A stretch of DNA of 64,000 bases, taken from G963701675 sp963701675. GTDB lineage: Bacteria; Planctomycetota; Planctomycetia; Gemmatales; Gemmataceae. Below are positions 45,959 to 55,108 of this stretch, in pieces (position 1 is the first letter of the stretch; each line of letters starts with the position of its first letter). The position numbers and the translations under genes were made by a program. The stretch spans positions 4,960,001 through 5,024,000 of the forward strand of contig OY969623.1 of NCBI GenBank assembly GCA_963701675.1, in the 5' to 3' direction. The notes beneath the pieces were generated by a model. The model was given only the letters and a program-made list of their open reading frames with translations, had not been told where the DNA came from and did no database searches.

Positions 45959-46678
45959 TTACGGGCGTTTCAACCGAAGCGCGAGGATGCGCGCCAATTC
46001 TTGTACAGGCGATTCGTGATCGTCGACACGGTAGTCGAGGTAACGATCGCCCATTCTATTGGGGCCGCCCCCTTCGCGGACGACGAGGATGGCGGCGGAT
46101 TGTTTGCCGCGTTTGTCGCCGCCGGCTTTTTCGCCGGCTTCGAGTGACGCCATGAGCCGCCACGCCAGCGGGCCTTTCGCGTTCTCGTAAGCCGCGGCCA
46201 TTTCTTTGACGACTTCCTCCCCGGTCAGAATGTTCCCCTGGCACGTATAGTGTTTCCCGGTCTTTCCCCCGGCCCATGCATTACATTTTTCGCCGGTGAA
46301 AGTGGCGACCTCACCCTTGGCATCAACGATGCCGACTTGCCGCTGCTCCTTTCCGCGGTCCGCCTCGGTCAACGCGTTTATGACTTCTTGAGCCGTTTTC
46401 CCTTGAGCGAGTAACTCCAATCCCTCCGGGCCGTACGTGACGTTCACGTAACTTTGAGTCGCGACGGCCCCGACGCCTGCCTTGGCCCACGGCACGGCCG
46501 AGCCGACGGCGAGGTACTTCGACGCCACGGCGATTCCCCATTCCTTTCGTTCCGGATCGTAGGCTGCGATCGAAAAGGTATTCGCACAGTCCTCGACTCG
46601 AGGCCTGTCGACGTTGCCCACCGGCCCACGAATCGTCAGCAGGCCGGAAAGGAGCGAAACGCTGAGCCAGAGTTTCAT
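45959..46678 (-). CDS. Secreted DUF1028 family protein
   Basis: 239 residues: a signal peptide (MKLWLSVSLLSGLLTIRG) and the DUF1028 core, TFSIAAYDPERKEWGIAVASKYLAVGSAVPWA, VGAVATQSYVN, VGIVDAKGEVATFTGEKC, HYTCQGNILTGEEVVKEMA and a final RVDDHESPVQELARI. The family is related in fold to Ntn-hydrolases and is predicted to be hydrolytic, without a proven substrate. It is divergent from queG with 50 bp between the starts, so both promoters must lie in or overlap that short gap. Confidence 0.87.
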   Translation of the reverse strand: MKLWLSVSLLSGLLTIRGPVGNVDRPRVEDCANTFSIAAYDPERKEWGIAVASKYLAVGSAVPWAKAGVGAVATQSYVNVTYGPEGLELLAQGKTAQEVINALTEADRGKEQRQVGIVDAKGEVATFTGEKCNAWAGGKTGKHYTCQGNILTGEEVVKEMAAAYENAKGPLAWRLMASLEAGEKAGGDKRGKQSAAILVVREGGGPNRMGDRYLDYRVDDHESPVQELARILALRLKRP

Positions 46679-46728
46679 GCGTATCTCCCAACGTGCGGGT
46701 TTGGATAGGGGACGTTATCATCATAGAT

Positions 46729-47835
46729 ATGCCGCACATCGAAGAGTACATCAAGCAACAAGCCCGAGAACTCGGCTTCGAACTTGTCGGGATTGCACGC
46801 GCGACCCCGGCCGACGGTTTCGACCGCATGCAGGAATGGCTTAGCCGTGGCTTCGCGGGAGAAATGCAATACCTGCACCGCCACGCGGACGCACGCCGGC
46901 ATCCCGGTTCCGTGCTGGCGGACGTGCGCAGCGTCGTCATGGTCGGGCTATGCTATGAGGGAGGGGTCAGGGGTCAGGAGTCAGGGGTCAGCGCAAGAGT
47001 TGCGCGGTATGCGCGGGGAGCGGACTATCAGCATGTGATTCGTGGCAAGTTGAAAGAATTGTTGCGTCGCGTGCAGACGATGGCGCCCGAATGTCATGGC
47101 CGCGGTGTCGTGGATACGGCGCCTTTGCTCGAACGTGACTTCGCCCGCAAGGCGGGATTGGGGTGGTTCGGCAAGAACACCATGCTGCTAAACAAAAGGC
47201 TTGGAAGCTATTTCTTTCTCGGCGCCTTGCTGCTTGACATAGAGTTGTCACCCGATGAGCCGCACGAGGCGAGTCATTGCGGCACATGCACGGCATGCCT
47301 TGATGCATGCCCGACGGACGCCTTTGCCGGGCCGGGCTGGCTCGATTCACGCCGGTGCATTAGTTACCTCACGATAGAGCTTCGCGGAACCGTCCCGGAA
47401 GCACTGCGGTCCGGAATCGGCGCCTGGGGCTTCGGTTGCGATGTGTGTCAGGAGGTTTGTCCTTGGAACCGGAAAGCGCCGCCAACGAACGAACCCGCCT
47501 TCGCTCCTCGCGATGATCTGGAGCATTTCGATCCGGTAGCCATGTTGGAAATGGCGGACGACGAGTTTCGAATGCGGTTCCGCGGTACCGCACTACTTCG
47601 AGCCGGCGCCGCCGGCATGCGACGAAATGCGGCCGTTGTCTTGGGCAACCTCGGCAGCCGTGACGCGATTCCCGCGCTGCAACAGGCCTGTGAAACTTCG
47701 GATCCGGTCCTACAGGAAACGGCCGAGTGGGCCATCCGACAAATCCAGGTTCGTAGGCTCACGGCGTCTCCTGCTGTTGCGGATAACGCCGAATCCGGTG
47801 TTTGTAACGAAACGTTGCACCGTAACGTGAGTTAA
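46729..47835 (+). CDS. queG: Epoxyqueuosine reductase QueG
   Basis: 368 residues. QueG makes queuosine in tRNA from epoxyqueuosine using cobalamin and two 4Fe-4S clusters. Visible: the N-terminal catalytic domain (RFAGEMQYLHRH-type region, VVDTAPLLERDFARKAGLGWFGKNTML), cluster motif CGTCTACLDACPTDAF near 184, CDVCQEVCPWNRK near 237, and a C-terminal HEAT-like extension (RRNAAVVLGNLGSRDAIPALQ). The ATG at 46729 is used; a GTG at 46693 adds 12 residues. A short low-complexity insert from a 7-bp tandem repeat lies near residues 79-88. Confidence 0.9.
   Translation: MPHIEEYIKQQARELGFELVGIARATPADGFDRMQEWLSRGFAGEMQYLHRHADARRHPGSVLADVRSVVMVGLCYEGGVRGQESGVSARVARYARGADYQHVIRGKLKELLRRVQTMAPECHGRGVVDTAPLLERDFARKAGLGWFGKNTMLLNKRLGSYFFLGALLLDIELSPDEPHEASHCGTCTACLDACPTDAFAGPGWLDSRRCISYLTIELRGTVPEALRSGIGAWGFGCDVCQEVCPWNRKAPPTNEPAFAPRDDLEHFDPVAMLEMADDEFRMRFRGTALLRAGAAGMRRNAAVVLGNLGSRDAIPALQQACETSDPVLQETAEWAIRQIQVRRLTASPAVADNAESGVCNETLHRNVS
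46963..46990 (+). repeat. 7-bp tandem repeat inside queG
   Basis: Four consecutive heptamers GGGGTCA, GGGGTCA, GGAGTCA, GGGGTCA. They encode the insert GVRGQESGVS, where typical QueG proteins go directly to the RVARYA segment. The unit length is not a multiple of three, but four copies plus two bases keep the frame open. Confidence 0.75.
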
Positions 47836-47939
47836 AATGGAAAATGTAGTTGTCCCTTTTCGGGTTGCGTGAAAGAATTAGCGCAGGCCTATCGACACCG
47901 TTTGCACTGCAAGATCGTTCCGCACCGGAGTTTCCCATC

Positions 47940-50255
47940 ATGGCCAAACGCTGCAGCGTCTGCAACAAGAGCTTCCCCGACGAACTGAACTATTGTCCGC
48001 AATGCGGCGCTTGGGCGGAGGCGGCGCCGCCGCAGCGACCGAAAACCAGTCCGGAGCGACCATCGAGCGGGGACATCCTCCTGGACCCGATGCAACCCGA
48101 CCCTCCGAGCGGCGTCGGGCTTGGGCAATCGTCCGCAGCGAACGGCGACGATATCATTGAGATCGACTGGGAAGAGATTGAAACGCCGGATGCGCCGGCC
48201 GCGGCGACACCGCCCAAAGGCCCGCCGCCGATCGGAACCCCGTCGCCATCGCAATCGCCGCCGATCATGGCAGGGTGGCAAGCGGTGCCGCCGAAAAAAT
48301 CGACGGATCCCAACGCCGACGCTCCGCCGCCTTCCGTGCCCAAAAGCTCGTCGGCCGACTTCGAACTGCCTCCAAACGATACGATTCGACCTCGATCCGA
48401 AGAAGACATCAATATCGACGCGTTGCTTGGAGATGAAAGCGGGTCCGAAGTGCGGTTAGCGCCCCGTTCGGGTGAAGCGCCGGTTTGGGACGACGAAGAC
48501 ATCCAGTCCGGGACACTAGCGGCCGATGCCGTTCACAGCGAAGCGGACCGTCTCGAGGAACCATCGGCCGTCAACCTGGCCGCACTCGCCGGTGCGCAAA
48601 AGGGCGACTCGGCCGAATACATCGGCGCCGCCGAGTCGATCCGTAAATCGTCCCCCGTCATCATTACGCCACGCCGGTCTAGTTCCGGTTGGATCGGTGG
48701 GGGATTGATCGGGGCCGGGCTTGCCACCGCGGCCTGCGTAGGACTGTGGTACGGCGGCGTGCTCGATGGCTTCCGCGGCGACAAGCCCGTCGAGCAACGT
48801 GCGGCTGAGACGCTCCCGATGCCGGCCGACAGTGACGCCAAATCGACAATCGACCGTTTGGCGGCCGAGAAGAATGCGCTTCAAGCCGAGAAGCAACAGG
48901 TCGACGACCGCCTGGCTTCCGTTCAGAAAATGCTTACCGATTCGAAGTACCTGAACGACGAGCAACAAAACGTCGAAGCCGGCTTAACCAATCTGCTCAA
49001 GGATTTCACCACGGCGAAGGAAGCGAAGCCGGACGATACGGCGGCCCAAATGGCGTTGGACAAACTGAAGAAGGAAAACGAAGCCCTCGCCAACGACAAG
49101 AAGAAGTCGGAGAGCCAGAATGCGGCCATCGTGAAAATCTTGACCGACGCCAAGTATGTCACCGAAGCGCAAGCAAACGCCGAAACGGGATTGGCCAATG
49201 TGATGAAGGATCTCGCGGCGGCGAAGCAAGCGAAGCCAGATGATGCGGCGGCCCAAATGGCGTTGGACAAACTGAAGAAAGAAAACGAGGCCCTCGCCAA
49301 CGACAAAAAGAAGTCGGAGAGCCAGGTCACGGCAATAGAGAGCTTACTCAAGGAATCGAAGTACGTTTCGGAACAACAACCGGATGTCGTCAAGGCGTTG
49401 GATTCCCTGATCAAGGAACAGAAAAAGTCCGGCGACGCCCCGGCCGCTCTTTCGGCGGTGGCCGATGCATTGCGTGCGGCGAAATATGTGTCCGACGACC
49501 AGACCAGTGTCGCCAAGGGCATCGAAAAACTCTTGGCTGACAAACAGGCGGCCGAGAAAGGCTTGTCGGATGCGACCGCGATGCTCAAAAACGTTGATGC
49601 CGGCGGCAAAGACGCGGCTGCCAAGATCAAGGAAGCCCAGGACCGAGCGAAGGAAGCGAGCGATCGTGTAAGCGCGATCCAAAAGGCCCTCGACGACACG
49701 ACAGCGAAATTGAGAACCGCCGATGAAAAGGTGCAAGACACTTCCGGGAAACTAAAGGCTGCCAACGACACCGTTCAGGATGTAGCGCGGGCCTTGGTAA
49801 ACGCAAAAATCGTCGCCCCGGATGCGCGCGGCCCGGCTTTGGTCCGCGGTGTGGAACATCTGGCATCCGCCGCCACCGCGGCGCCCAAGAACGGCGGCGC
49901 CCGCAACGGCGGTATTTCTCGACCGCCCGAGTCGGCGACGCCATCCGACCCGTTGGGCGCGGAACGTTACTATGTCCGTGGCCTATCCAACTTCTGGGCC
50001 GGCCGATATTGGACGGCGGAAAGCGATTTCTTCGACGCGGTCCGCACGGCCGGTTCGTCGAACCCCGATGCGCGTTACTACTACTTCCTCGGTTTGACAC
50101 AATTGGCCCAAGGCAAGCCGGACGAAGCCCGCGCCATGTTCAAGATGGCGGGCTCGCTGGAGGAGCAACGCCGACCGTCGAGCGCCGTCGTGAGCCGCGC
50201 TCTCGAACGCGTGCAAGGCAGACAACGTCGCGTCGTCGAAGATTACCGCCCGTAA
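47940..50255 (+). CDS. Zinc-ribbon, single-pass membrane, coiled-coil repeat protein
   Basis: 771 residues, not an assigned family. Order of parts: an N-terminal zinc ribbon (CSVCNKSFPDELNYCPQCG, residues ~5-23), a proline-rich disordered stretch to ~240, one membrane segment (GGGLIGAGLATAACVGLWYGG) near 248, a long coiled coil (~290-660) with a duplicated 69-residue unit, and a C-terminal TPR-like region (FWAGRYWTAESDFFDAV, DARYYYFLGLTQLAQGKPDEARAMF). The ATG at 47940 begins exactly before the ribbon (MAKRCSVC). A cytoplasmic ribbon and an outer coiled coil suggest a structural or scaffold role, as inference. Confidence 0.72.
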   Translation: MAKRCSVCNKSFPDELNYCPQCGAWAEAAPPQRPKTSPERPSSGDILLDPMQPDPPSGVGLGQSSAANGDDIIEIDWEEIETPDAPAAATPPKGPPPIGTPSPSQSPPIMAGWQAVPPKKSTDPNADAPPPSVPKSSSADFELPPNDTIRPRSEEDINIDALLGDESGSEVRLAPRSGEAPVWDDEDIQSGTLAADAVHSEADRLEEPSAVNLAALAGAQKGDSAEYIGAAESIRKSSPVIITPRRSSSGWIGGGLIGAGLATAACVGLWYGGVLDGFRGDKPVEQRAAETLPMPADSDAKSTIDRLAAEKNALQAEKQQVDDRLASVQKMLTDSKYLNDEQQNVEAGLTNLLKDFTTAKEAKPDDTAAQMALDKLKKENEALANDKKKSESQNAAIVKILTDAKYVTEAQANAETGLANVMKDLAAAKQAKPDDAAAQMALDKLKKENEALANDKKKSESQVTAIESLLKESKYVSEQQPDVVKALDSLIKEQKKSGDAPAALSAVADALRAAKYVSDDQTSVAKGIEKLLADKQAAEKGLSDATAMLKNVDAGGKDAAAKIKEAQDRAKEASDRVSAIQKALDDTTAKLRTADEKVQDTSGKLKAANDTVQDVARALVNAKIVAPDARGPALVRGVEHLASAATAAPKNGGARNGGISRPPESATPSDPLGAERYYVRGLSNFWAGRYWTAESDFFDAVRTAGSSNPDARYYYFLGLTQLAQGKPDEARAMFKMAGSLEEQRRPSSAVVSRALERVQGRQRRVVEDYRP
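49011..49325 (+). repeat. Duplicated 108-bp coiled-coil unit
   Basis: Bases 49011-49118 and 49218-49325 are near-identical (a few substitutions, mostly silent), a 207-bp period. They encode AKPDDTAAQMALDKLKKENE and its copy AKPDDAAAQMALDKLKKENE with the following DKKKSESQ. The intervening segments also align as KILTDAKYVTEAQ against KESKYVSEQQ. Recent in-frame duplication is the simple explanation. Confidence 0.8.
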
Positions 50256-50286
50256 GACACATACTTGTTGGAAAGGATGTCAATCC

Positions 50287-50751
50287 ATGATGTTCCTGCA
50301 ATTGTTAACGATCGTTGCTGTCGCGCTTGCTCCAGCACCTGATAAGAAGCCTGATAAGAAGGACGAGGAGAAACTCCAAGGAACTTGGAGCGTCACTGCC
50401 CAGGATAGCACTGGTGAAGGAGCTAAGCCGCCGCCGGAAAATCAGATCATCCGAGCCACGTTCAAAGACAACGAGTATCGATGGGAGAACGAAACCAGGG
50501 GCGGCCAAGTCACAAAAACCGCCATGGCAAAGTACAAGTTTGAGTTGGATGCAACGAAGAAGCCTAAGGAAATAACGAAGGTCAACGCACTCGAAGGCTC
50601 CGACAAGACGCCAATCAAGGGAATCTACCTTCTGGAAGGTGACACTCTAAAAATCTGTACCAGTCAACCCGGGAAAGACCGGCCCACCGAATTCGCCGTG
50701 AAGCCGGACTCGGGATGTTATCTTCTGGTTTTGAAACGCCAAGAACGCTAA
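50287..50751 (+). CDS. TIGR03067-like secreted lipocalin-type protein
   Basis: 154 residues: a signal peptide (FLQLLTIVAVALAPAP) and the planctomycete TIGR03067 pattern: DEEKLQGTWSVTAQDSTGEGA, FKDNEYRWENETRGGQ, LDATKKPKEITKV and GIYLLEGDTLKICTSQPGKDRP-type end with TEFAVKPDSGCYLLVLKR. This small beta-barrel family is expanded in Gemmata-like genomes; role unknown. An AAAGGA site precedes the ATG. It follows the coiled-coil gene by 31 bp on the same strand. Confidence 0.88.
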   Translation: MMFLQLLTIVAVALAPAPDKKPDKKDEEKLQGTWSVTAQDSTGEGAKPPPENQIIRATFKDNEYRWENETRGGQVTKTAMAKYKFELDATKKPKEITKVNALEGSDKTPIKGIYLLEGDTLKICTSQPGKDRPTEFAVKPDSGCYLLVLKRQER

Positions 50752-50821
50752 GCCGCGAGCGGCACACTCACAAATTGACCCCGCCACGTTCGTTTGGTCT
50801 AATTCAACTCAATACCATTGC

Positions 50822-50893
50822 GCCCCCGTAGCATAATGGAAATGCACCCGCCTTCTAAGCGGGCTTATGTAGGTTCGAATCCTGCCGGGGGTA
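50822..50893 (+). tRNA. tRNA-Arg (anticodon TCT)
   Basis: A 72-base cloverleaf can be drawn: acceptor 50822-50828 with 50886-50892 (ends in a G-U pair), D stem GCAT/ATGC at 50831-50845, anticodon stem CCCGC/GCGGG at 50847-50863 around loop CTTCTAA (anticodon TCT at 50854-50856), 5-base variable region, T stem GTAGG/CCTGC at 50869-50885 with TTCGAAT loop, discriminator A at 50893. CCA is not encoded. Confidence 0.93.
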
Positions 50894-50944
50894 GATTGGT
50901 CAACGATCGACACCAATCGCACAAGTACAAGGACCTCGCGAACT

Positions 50945-51700
50945 ATGTTTGTGCGCGCTCTAGTTTACGCCGTTGTCGCCGGAGGCTTCGGCGGGGTACT
51001 TTGGATTCTTCTCATTACATTAGCGCCACCGGAAGAAGTCTTTAGCCCGAATTGGTGGATCGGCGCCGGCATCGGAATCGCCGTTTGGACCATCTTGGGA
51101 TTGATTGTGGGCGCCTTCGCATCGCCGCCGCGAGGAAACAGCGGTCAGCACGCCCAGGGGCCCGATTTGGCTGTCCGCAAACGACCATCCGCGGGTAGGT
51201 TGCTTGGATCGGCGCTGTATCGTACCGCGATCGGCTTGCTCATGGCGTTCGTCGTAACGAGTGTTTTCTCGTTGGTCGCGATTGGAATCGGGTTTGCCCT
51301 TTCGGATTGGCTGGAACAGTTCCGCGGATCGCCTACTGCCACGGTTCTGCTCGCGTGTGTCTTAGGAGGCCTTTGGGGTGGTCTAACCGGAGGCATATTC
51401 GGGGCTTGGTTTGCAGCCGCAGGCACGCCTGGCCGGCGCCATCGAATCGACATTTATGCTATGTGGAGCAGTGCCTTGGGAATTGGGCTCGGCATGGACC
51501 TCGCCGCCATCATTGCCCTGGCGCAGGAATCGCCTGTACCACGACGGCATACCGAAATGATAGTTGGATTGCTCATTGGAAGTGGATGCGTCGCCGGACT
51601 ATTAGCAGGTGTTTTCATCGGCATTTGGAGCAAGGTCAAGAAGGACCTGGACGTTCGGAGATTGGTAACGAAGTCGCAAGCAGTGCCGGACGCCTCATAG
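50945..51700 (+). CDS. Hypothetical integral membrane protein
   Basis: 251 residues with about six hydrophobic segments in three pairs (RALVYAVVAGGFGGVLWILL; WWIGAGIGIAVWTILGLIVG; then two central and two C-terminal pairs, each glycine-rich, for example GGLWGGLTGGIFGAWFA and GLLIGSGCVAGLLAGVFIG). There is a short basic C-terminus. No family recognised. It starts 51 bp after the tRNA-Arg gene on the same strand and may share its transcription. Confidence 0.6.
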   Translation: MFVRALVYAVVAGGFGGVLWILLITLAPPEEVFSPNWWIGAGIGIAVWTILGLIVGAFASPPRGNSGQHAQGPDLAVRKRPSAGRLLGSALYRTAIGLLMAFVVTSVFSLVAIGIGFALSDWLEQFRGSPTATVLLACVLGGLWGGLTGGIFGAWFAAAGTPGRRHRIDIYAMWSSALGIGLGMDLAAIIALAQESPVPRRHTEMIVGLLIGSGCVAGLLAGVFIGIWSKVKKDLDVRRLVTKSQAVPDAS

Positions 51701-51730
51701 GGTGTCGCTTTTCGATTCGTCATTTTCGCG

Positions 51731-52582
51731 CTACGGCATCTTGTAGTATCCGTACGCCGCCGCATCACGCCGTGTACGGTCCTCCAGACGGCGCATCTGG
51801 TCGTTGTCAAAGGCACAGAACCCACGTGCGATGCAAGCATTCTCATCAACTTCATGCGGCGTCCGGCAGCCGACGATGACGTTGCTGATTCCAGGAAGTG
51901 ACCAGACATAGCCGAGCGCCTCGGCCATCGATAACCGGCCCGGCGCAACCAGGACGCCCGCGGCGCAAACCTTCATGCCGATGACGCCCATTCCGCGCCG
52001 TGCCGCTTCGGCGAGCACCGTGGAAGTGAATGGCAATCGATGCACATCCGCGGCGTTGAGCGCCACCAGAACAGTATCGAAGTCAAACCGTCGCATCGCC
52101 TCGAGCAGGATGGCTGGATCGTGGTGGCCGGTTATGCCGAGGTAGCGCACCTGGCCGGCCTCTCGCGCTGCGATGAGTGCCGACATGGCGCCGTCGGCAG
52201 CGAAGATTTCGTCCAGGTCGTCTTTGGTCCGCAAGTCGTGCAGCTGCCACAGATCGAGGTAGTCGGTGCGCAGGCGGCGTAGACTGTCCTCCAGGAGCCA
52301 CAACGAACCATCACGCGTCCGGTCGTGTGTCTTGGAGGCGAGGAAGATGCCACGGCGTCGTTCGCCGAGAGCCGCGCCGTAATAATCCCGGCTGGAGGCG
52401 TACGCGGGCGCCGTGTCAAAGTAGTTTACGCCTTGATCCAACGCGCGCTCGATGACGCGGACCGCTTCGGTCATGTGATTGTGAGTCCGCAGTACGCCCT
52501 CACCGCCGAGTCCGAACAGGGTTACATCCCGGCCGGTCTGGCCCAATCCGCGTTGCGGGATCGCGATATCGGTGGAAGTCAT
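51731..52582 (-). CDS. Aldo/keto reductase
   Basis: 283 residues of the AKR superfamily (TIM barrel, NADPH-dependent carbonyl reduction). The catalytic tetrad is visible: D56 and Y61 in NYFDTAPAYASS, K84 in LASKTHDR and H115 in DLWQLHDL. The C-terminal cofactor region PGISNVIVGCRTPHEVDEN also fits. The ATG at 52582 starts the protein near the usual position; the longer frame to 52633 adds 17 residues. It is divergent from the surface-protein array. Substrate unknown. Confidence 0.9.
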   Translation of the reverse strand: MTSTDIAIPQRGLGQTGRDVTLFGLGGEGVLRTHNHMTEAVRVIERALDQGVNYFDTAPAYASSRDYYGAALGERRRGIFLASKTHDRTRDGSLWLLEDSLRRLRTDYLDLWQLHDLRTKDDLDEIFAADGAMSALIAAREAGQVRYLGITGHHDPAILLEAMRRFDFDTVLVALNAADVHRLPFTSTVLAEAARRGMGVIGMKVCAAGVLVAPGRLSMAEALGYVWSLPGISNVIVGCRTPHEVDENACIARGFCAFDNDQMRRLEDRTRRDAAAYGYYKMP

Positions 52583-52785
52583 ATCATCAGCTGCCTTTGG
52601 GTAGCGGGCCGAACGTTGTTCAACATAACGCAAGACGCCGGAAGCGACAATTCGTCAACACGAGGTTAGTGGGCGGTGCGTTATCATTTTTCCAAATTCC
52701 AGAACCGCCGCGTCCGGTTTTGGCTCGAAATCACGTTATACATATAGGGCCTCGCGCGCGCCTTGTTCATGAATGGAGGGATTGT

Positions 52786-55094
52786 ATGCGATCGCAGACG
52801 TTGAGAACTCGCCTTCGGATCGACCGACTCGAGGATCGGACTACGCCAAGTTTCATCACTGCTCCTGCCTTCCCCGCCGGGAATGGACCGGTTGAAGTGG
52901 CGATGGCCGACATGGACGGGGACCAGGATCTCGACTTGGTCTCCGTCAACAAGGATGGAAACACCGTCAGCATGTTACGTGCGAATGGGTCAGGCGGTTT
53001 CCGCCGCGGGGCGCAATACAGCGTCGGAAGCAGCCCGCGGTCGGTGGCGGTCGGTGATTTCGACGCCGATGGGGATACGGACGTCGCCACGGCGAACTTC
53101 GTCGCTGACACGGTGAGCGTGCTGTTCAATCAAGGGAATGGCACACTGAATCCGGCCACTCACTTCCCCGCGGGTATCGATCCACGTTCCATTGCCGTTG
53201 GCGATCTTGACGGCGACCAGGATCTTGACTTGGTGGTGGCCGCATGGAACAGCGTCGTCAACATACTTCACAATCAGGGCGACGGGACATTTGCCGGCCT
53301 TACGAGTTTCCCGGTCGGAGATCAACCGGATTGGGTGGCGATCGACGATATGGACGGCGACATTGATCTCGACATAGTCACCGCCAGCGGCACGGTCAGC
53401 GTTCTGAAAAACCAAGGCGATGGCACGTTCGCGGCGCCAGTGATTTATCAAGCGCTCAAGGCTCGTTTCGTAGCTCTCGGCGATGTCGATGGTGATCTTT
53501 ATCGAGACATCGTATTCCCCGCTTCGTCTCCTTCGCCTGGGGAGGTGGGCGTTTTGTTGAACCAAGGCGACGGAGCGTTCGGCGCGGTATCGTATTATCC
53601 CAGCAGTAAGGGCAAATCGGTGGCGCTGGGCGATCTCGACGGGGATCAGGCACCTCGACGTAGTCACCAATGCAGCGGACGTGCTGCTCAACAACGGAAA
53701 TGGAACATTCGGGGCGGCGACTACTTACGTTGCCGGGGATGGATCCGTTTCCGTGGCGGTTGGAGACTTGGACGGGGACCAAGACTTTGACCTGACCACT
53801 GCGAATAGCAGTTCGGATGACGTGAGTGTGCTGCGAAATCGAGGCGACGGAAGCCTTATAGCGGCTAAGTCCTTCGCCGCCAACTATCCCTATACCATGA
53901 CCGCGGGAGACCTCGACGGCGACAATGACATCGACCTCGTTACCGGCAACGGCTTCTGCTGTTCGATCAGTGTGAGGCTGAATCCCGGAGACGGGACCTT
54001 CCCGACGTCGACAGGTTATTCCGCAGGCAATGCGGTCGAGTCCGTTACACTCGGGGATCTTGACGGAGACCAGGATCTCGACGTCGTCATAGCGATAACA
54101 GCTTCGCCAGGCGCCGTTGGCGTTTATTTCAATTCCGGAAATGGCACGTTGTCGCCCGTTACGACGTATGCTGCCGGCACGACGACGCGATCTGTGGCAG
54201 TGGGAGACTTGGACGGCGATACCGATATCGACATCGTCGCCGTTAGCGGTAATGGCGCCGTCAGCGTTCTAATGAACAACGGTAACGGGCACCTTCACGC
54301 CCGCGGTGGATTACGCAGGTGGGACGGGTCCTTTTTCGGTGGCGCTGGGGGACCTGGACGGCGACCAAGACCTCGACATTGTGGTTGCGGCCGCTAGCGT
54401 GATGGTGCTGCGAAATCTTGGGAATGGCGCCTTTAGCTCGTTCGGGAGCTACAGTTCCGGCGGTCAGCCATTTGCCATAGCGATGGGCGACCTGGACGGA
54501 GACCAGGACCTTGACCTTGCCGTTGCCAATCGAAATTCCGACAACGTCGGCATCCTGCTAAACAACAGCGACGGGACATTTGCCGCGGCGACCAACTACG
54601 CCGCCGGCGATAACCCCCGGTCCGTGGCGCTGGGGGACGTCGACCTGGACCAGGATCTCGACGTTGTTCTTGGTAACGAATTTTCTGTCAATGTGACCGT
54701 CCGGCTGAACGCAGGGGACGGGACTTTCGCGGCGGCGACGAACTATGCGACCGGCGCCGGTGTGTACTCGGTCGCAGTTGCCGATCTAAACGAGGATGGC
54801 TATCTCGATATCGCCGCAGCGAGCGCTGAAAATGTGATCGTATTTCTAAACGACACCATTTGGCCGCCGCTGCCGCTACCGAGCTGGGACAGGCCGCGAT
54901 CATCCGGACCATCGGAGTCTGACGTTCACATGCTTGCTGTGACCCGATTCATCGAGCCTACCGTGGACGACCCGATTAACCCCGACACTACGAACGAGAA
55001 CAGTCGGTTTCGGTTGCGTCCGAGCCGCGCACGCAGCGAGTCTTCGAGCGAAGTAAGCGCCGTGTGCGAAGTATGCCTCGGCGAAGCTTCTTGA
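52786..55094 (+). pseudogene. FG-GAP/VCBS repeat surface protein with two frame breaks
   Basis: An ATG at 52786 with GGAGG upstream opens a protein with the LEPR-like N-terminus RLRIDRLEDRTTPSF and about 14 repeats of the Ca-binding type (GDLDGDQDLDLV). After 53648 the frame is lost (GDQ then APRRS); one extra base near 53651 is enough to restore it, and repeats continue in the next frame to about 54297. A second single extra base near 54293 again shifts, and the last repeats run to 55094. Both breaks have the same local sequence GGCACCT where GGACCT would keep frame. An intact protein would have ~768 residues. The end lacks the short tail motif of the neighbours. Confidence 0.78.
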
Positions 55095-55108
55095 TCAGGA
55101 GACATCGC

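Noticed and set aside
46963..46990. Tandem heptamers considered as a CRISPR or integration site
   Set aside because: Units are too short and contiguous, without spacers, and lie in a coding frame.
48923..49771. 282-codon minus-strand frame opposite the coiled-coil repeats
   Set aside because: Serine/alanine/phenylalanine-rich mirror of the lysine/glutamate coiled coil; the plus frame has recognisable domains.
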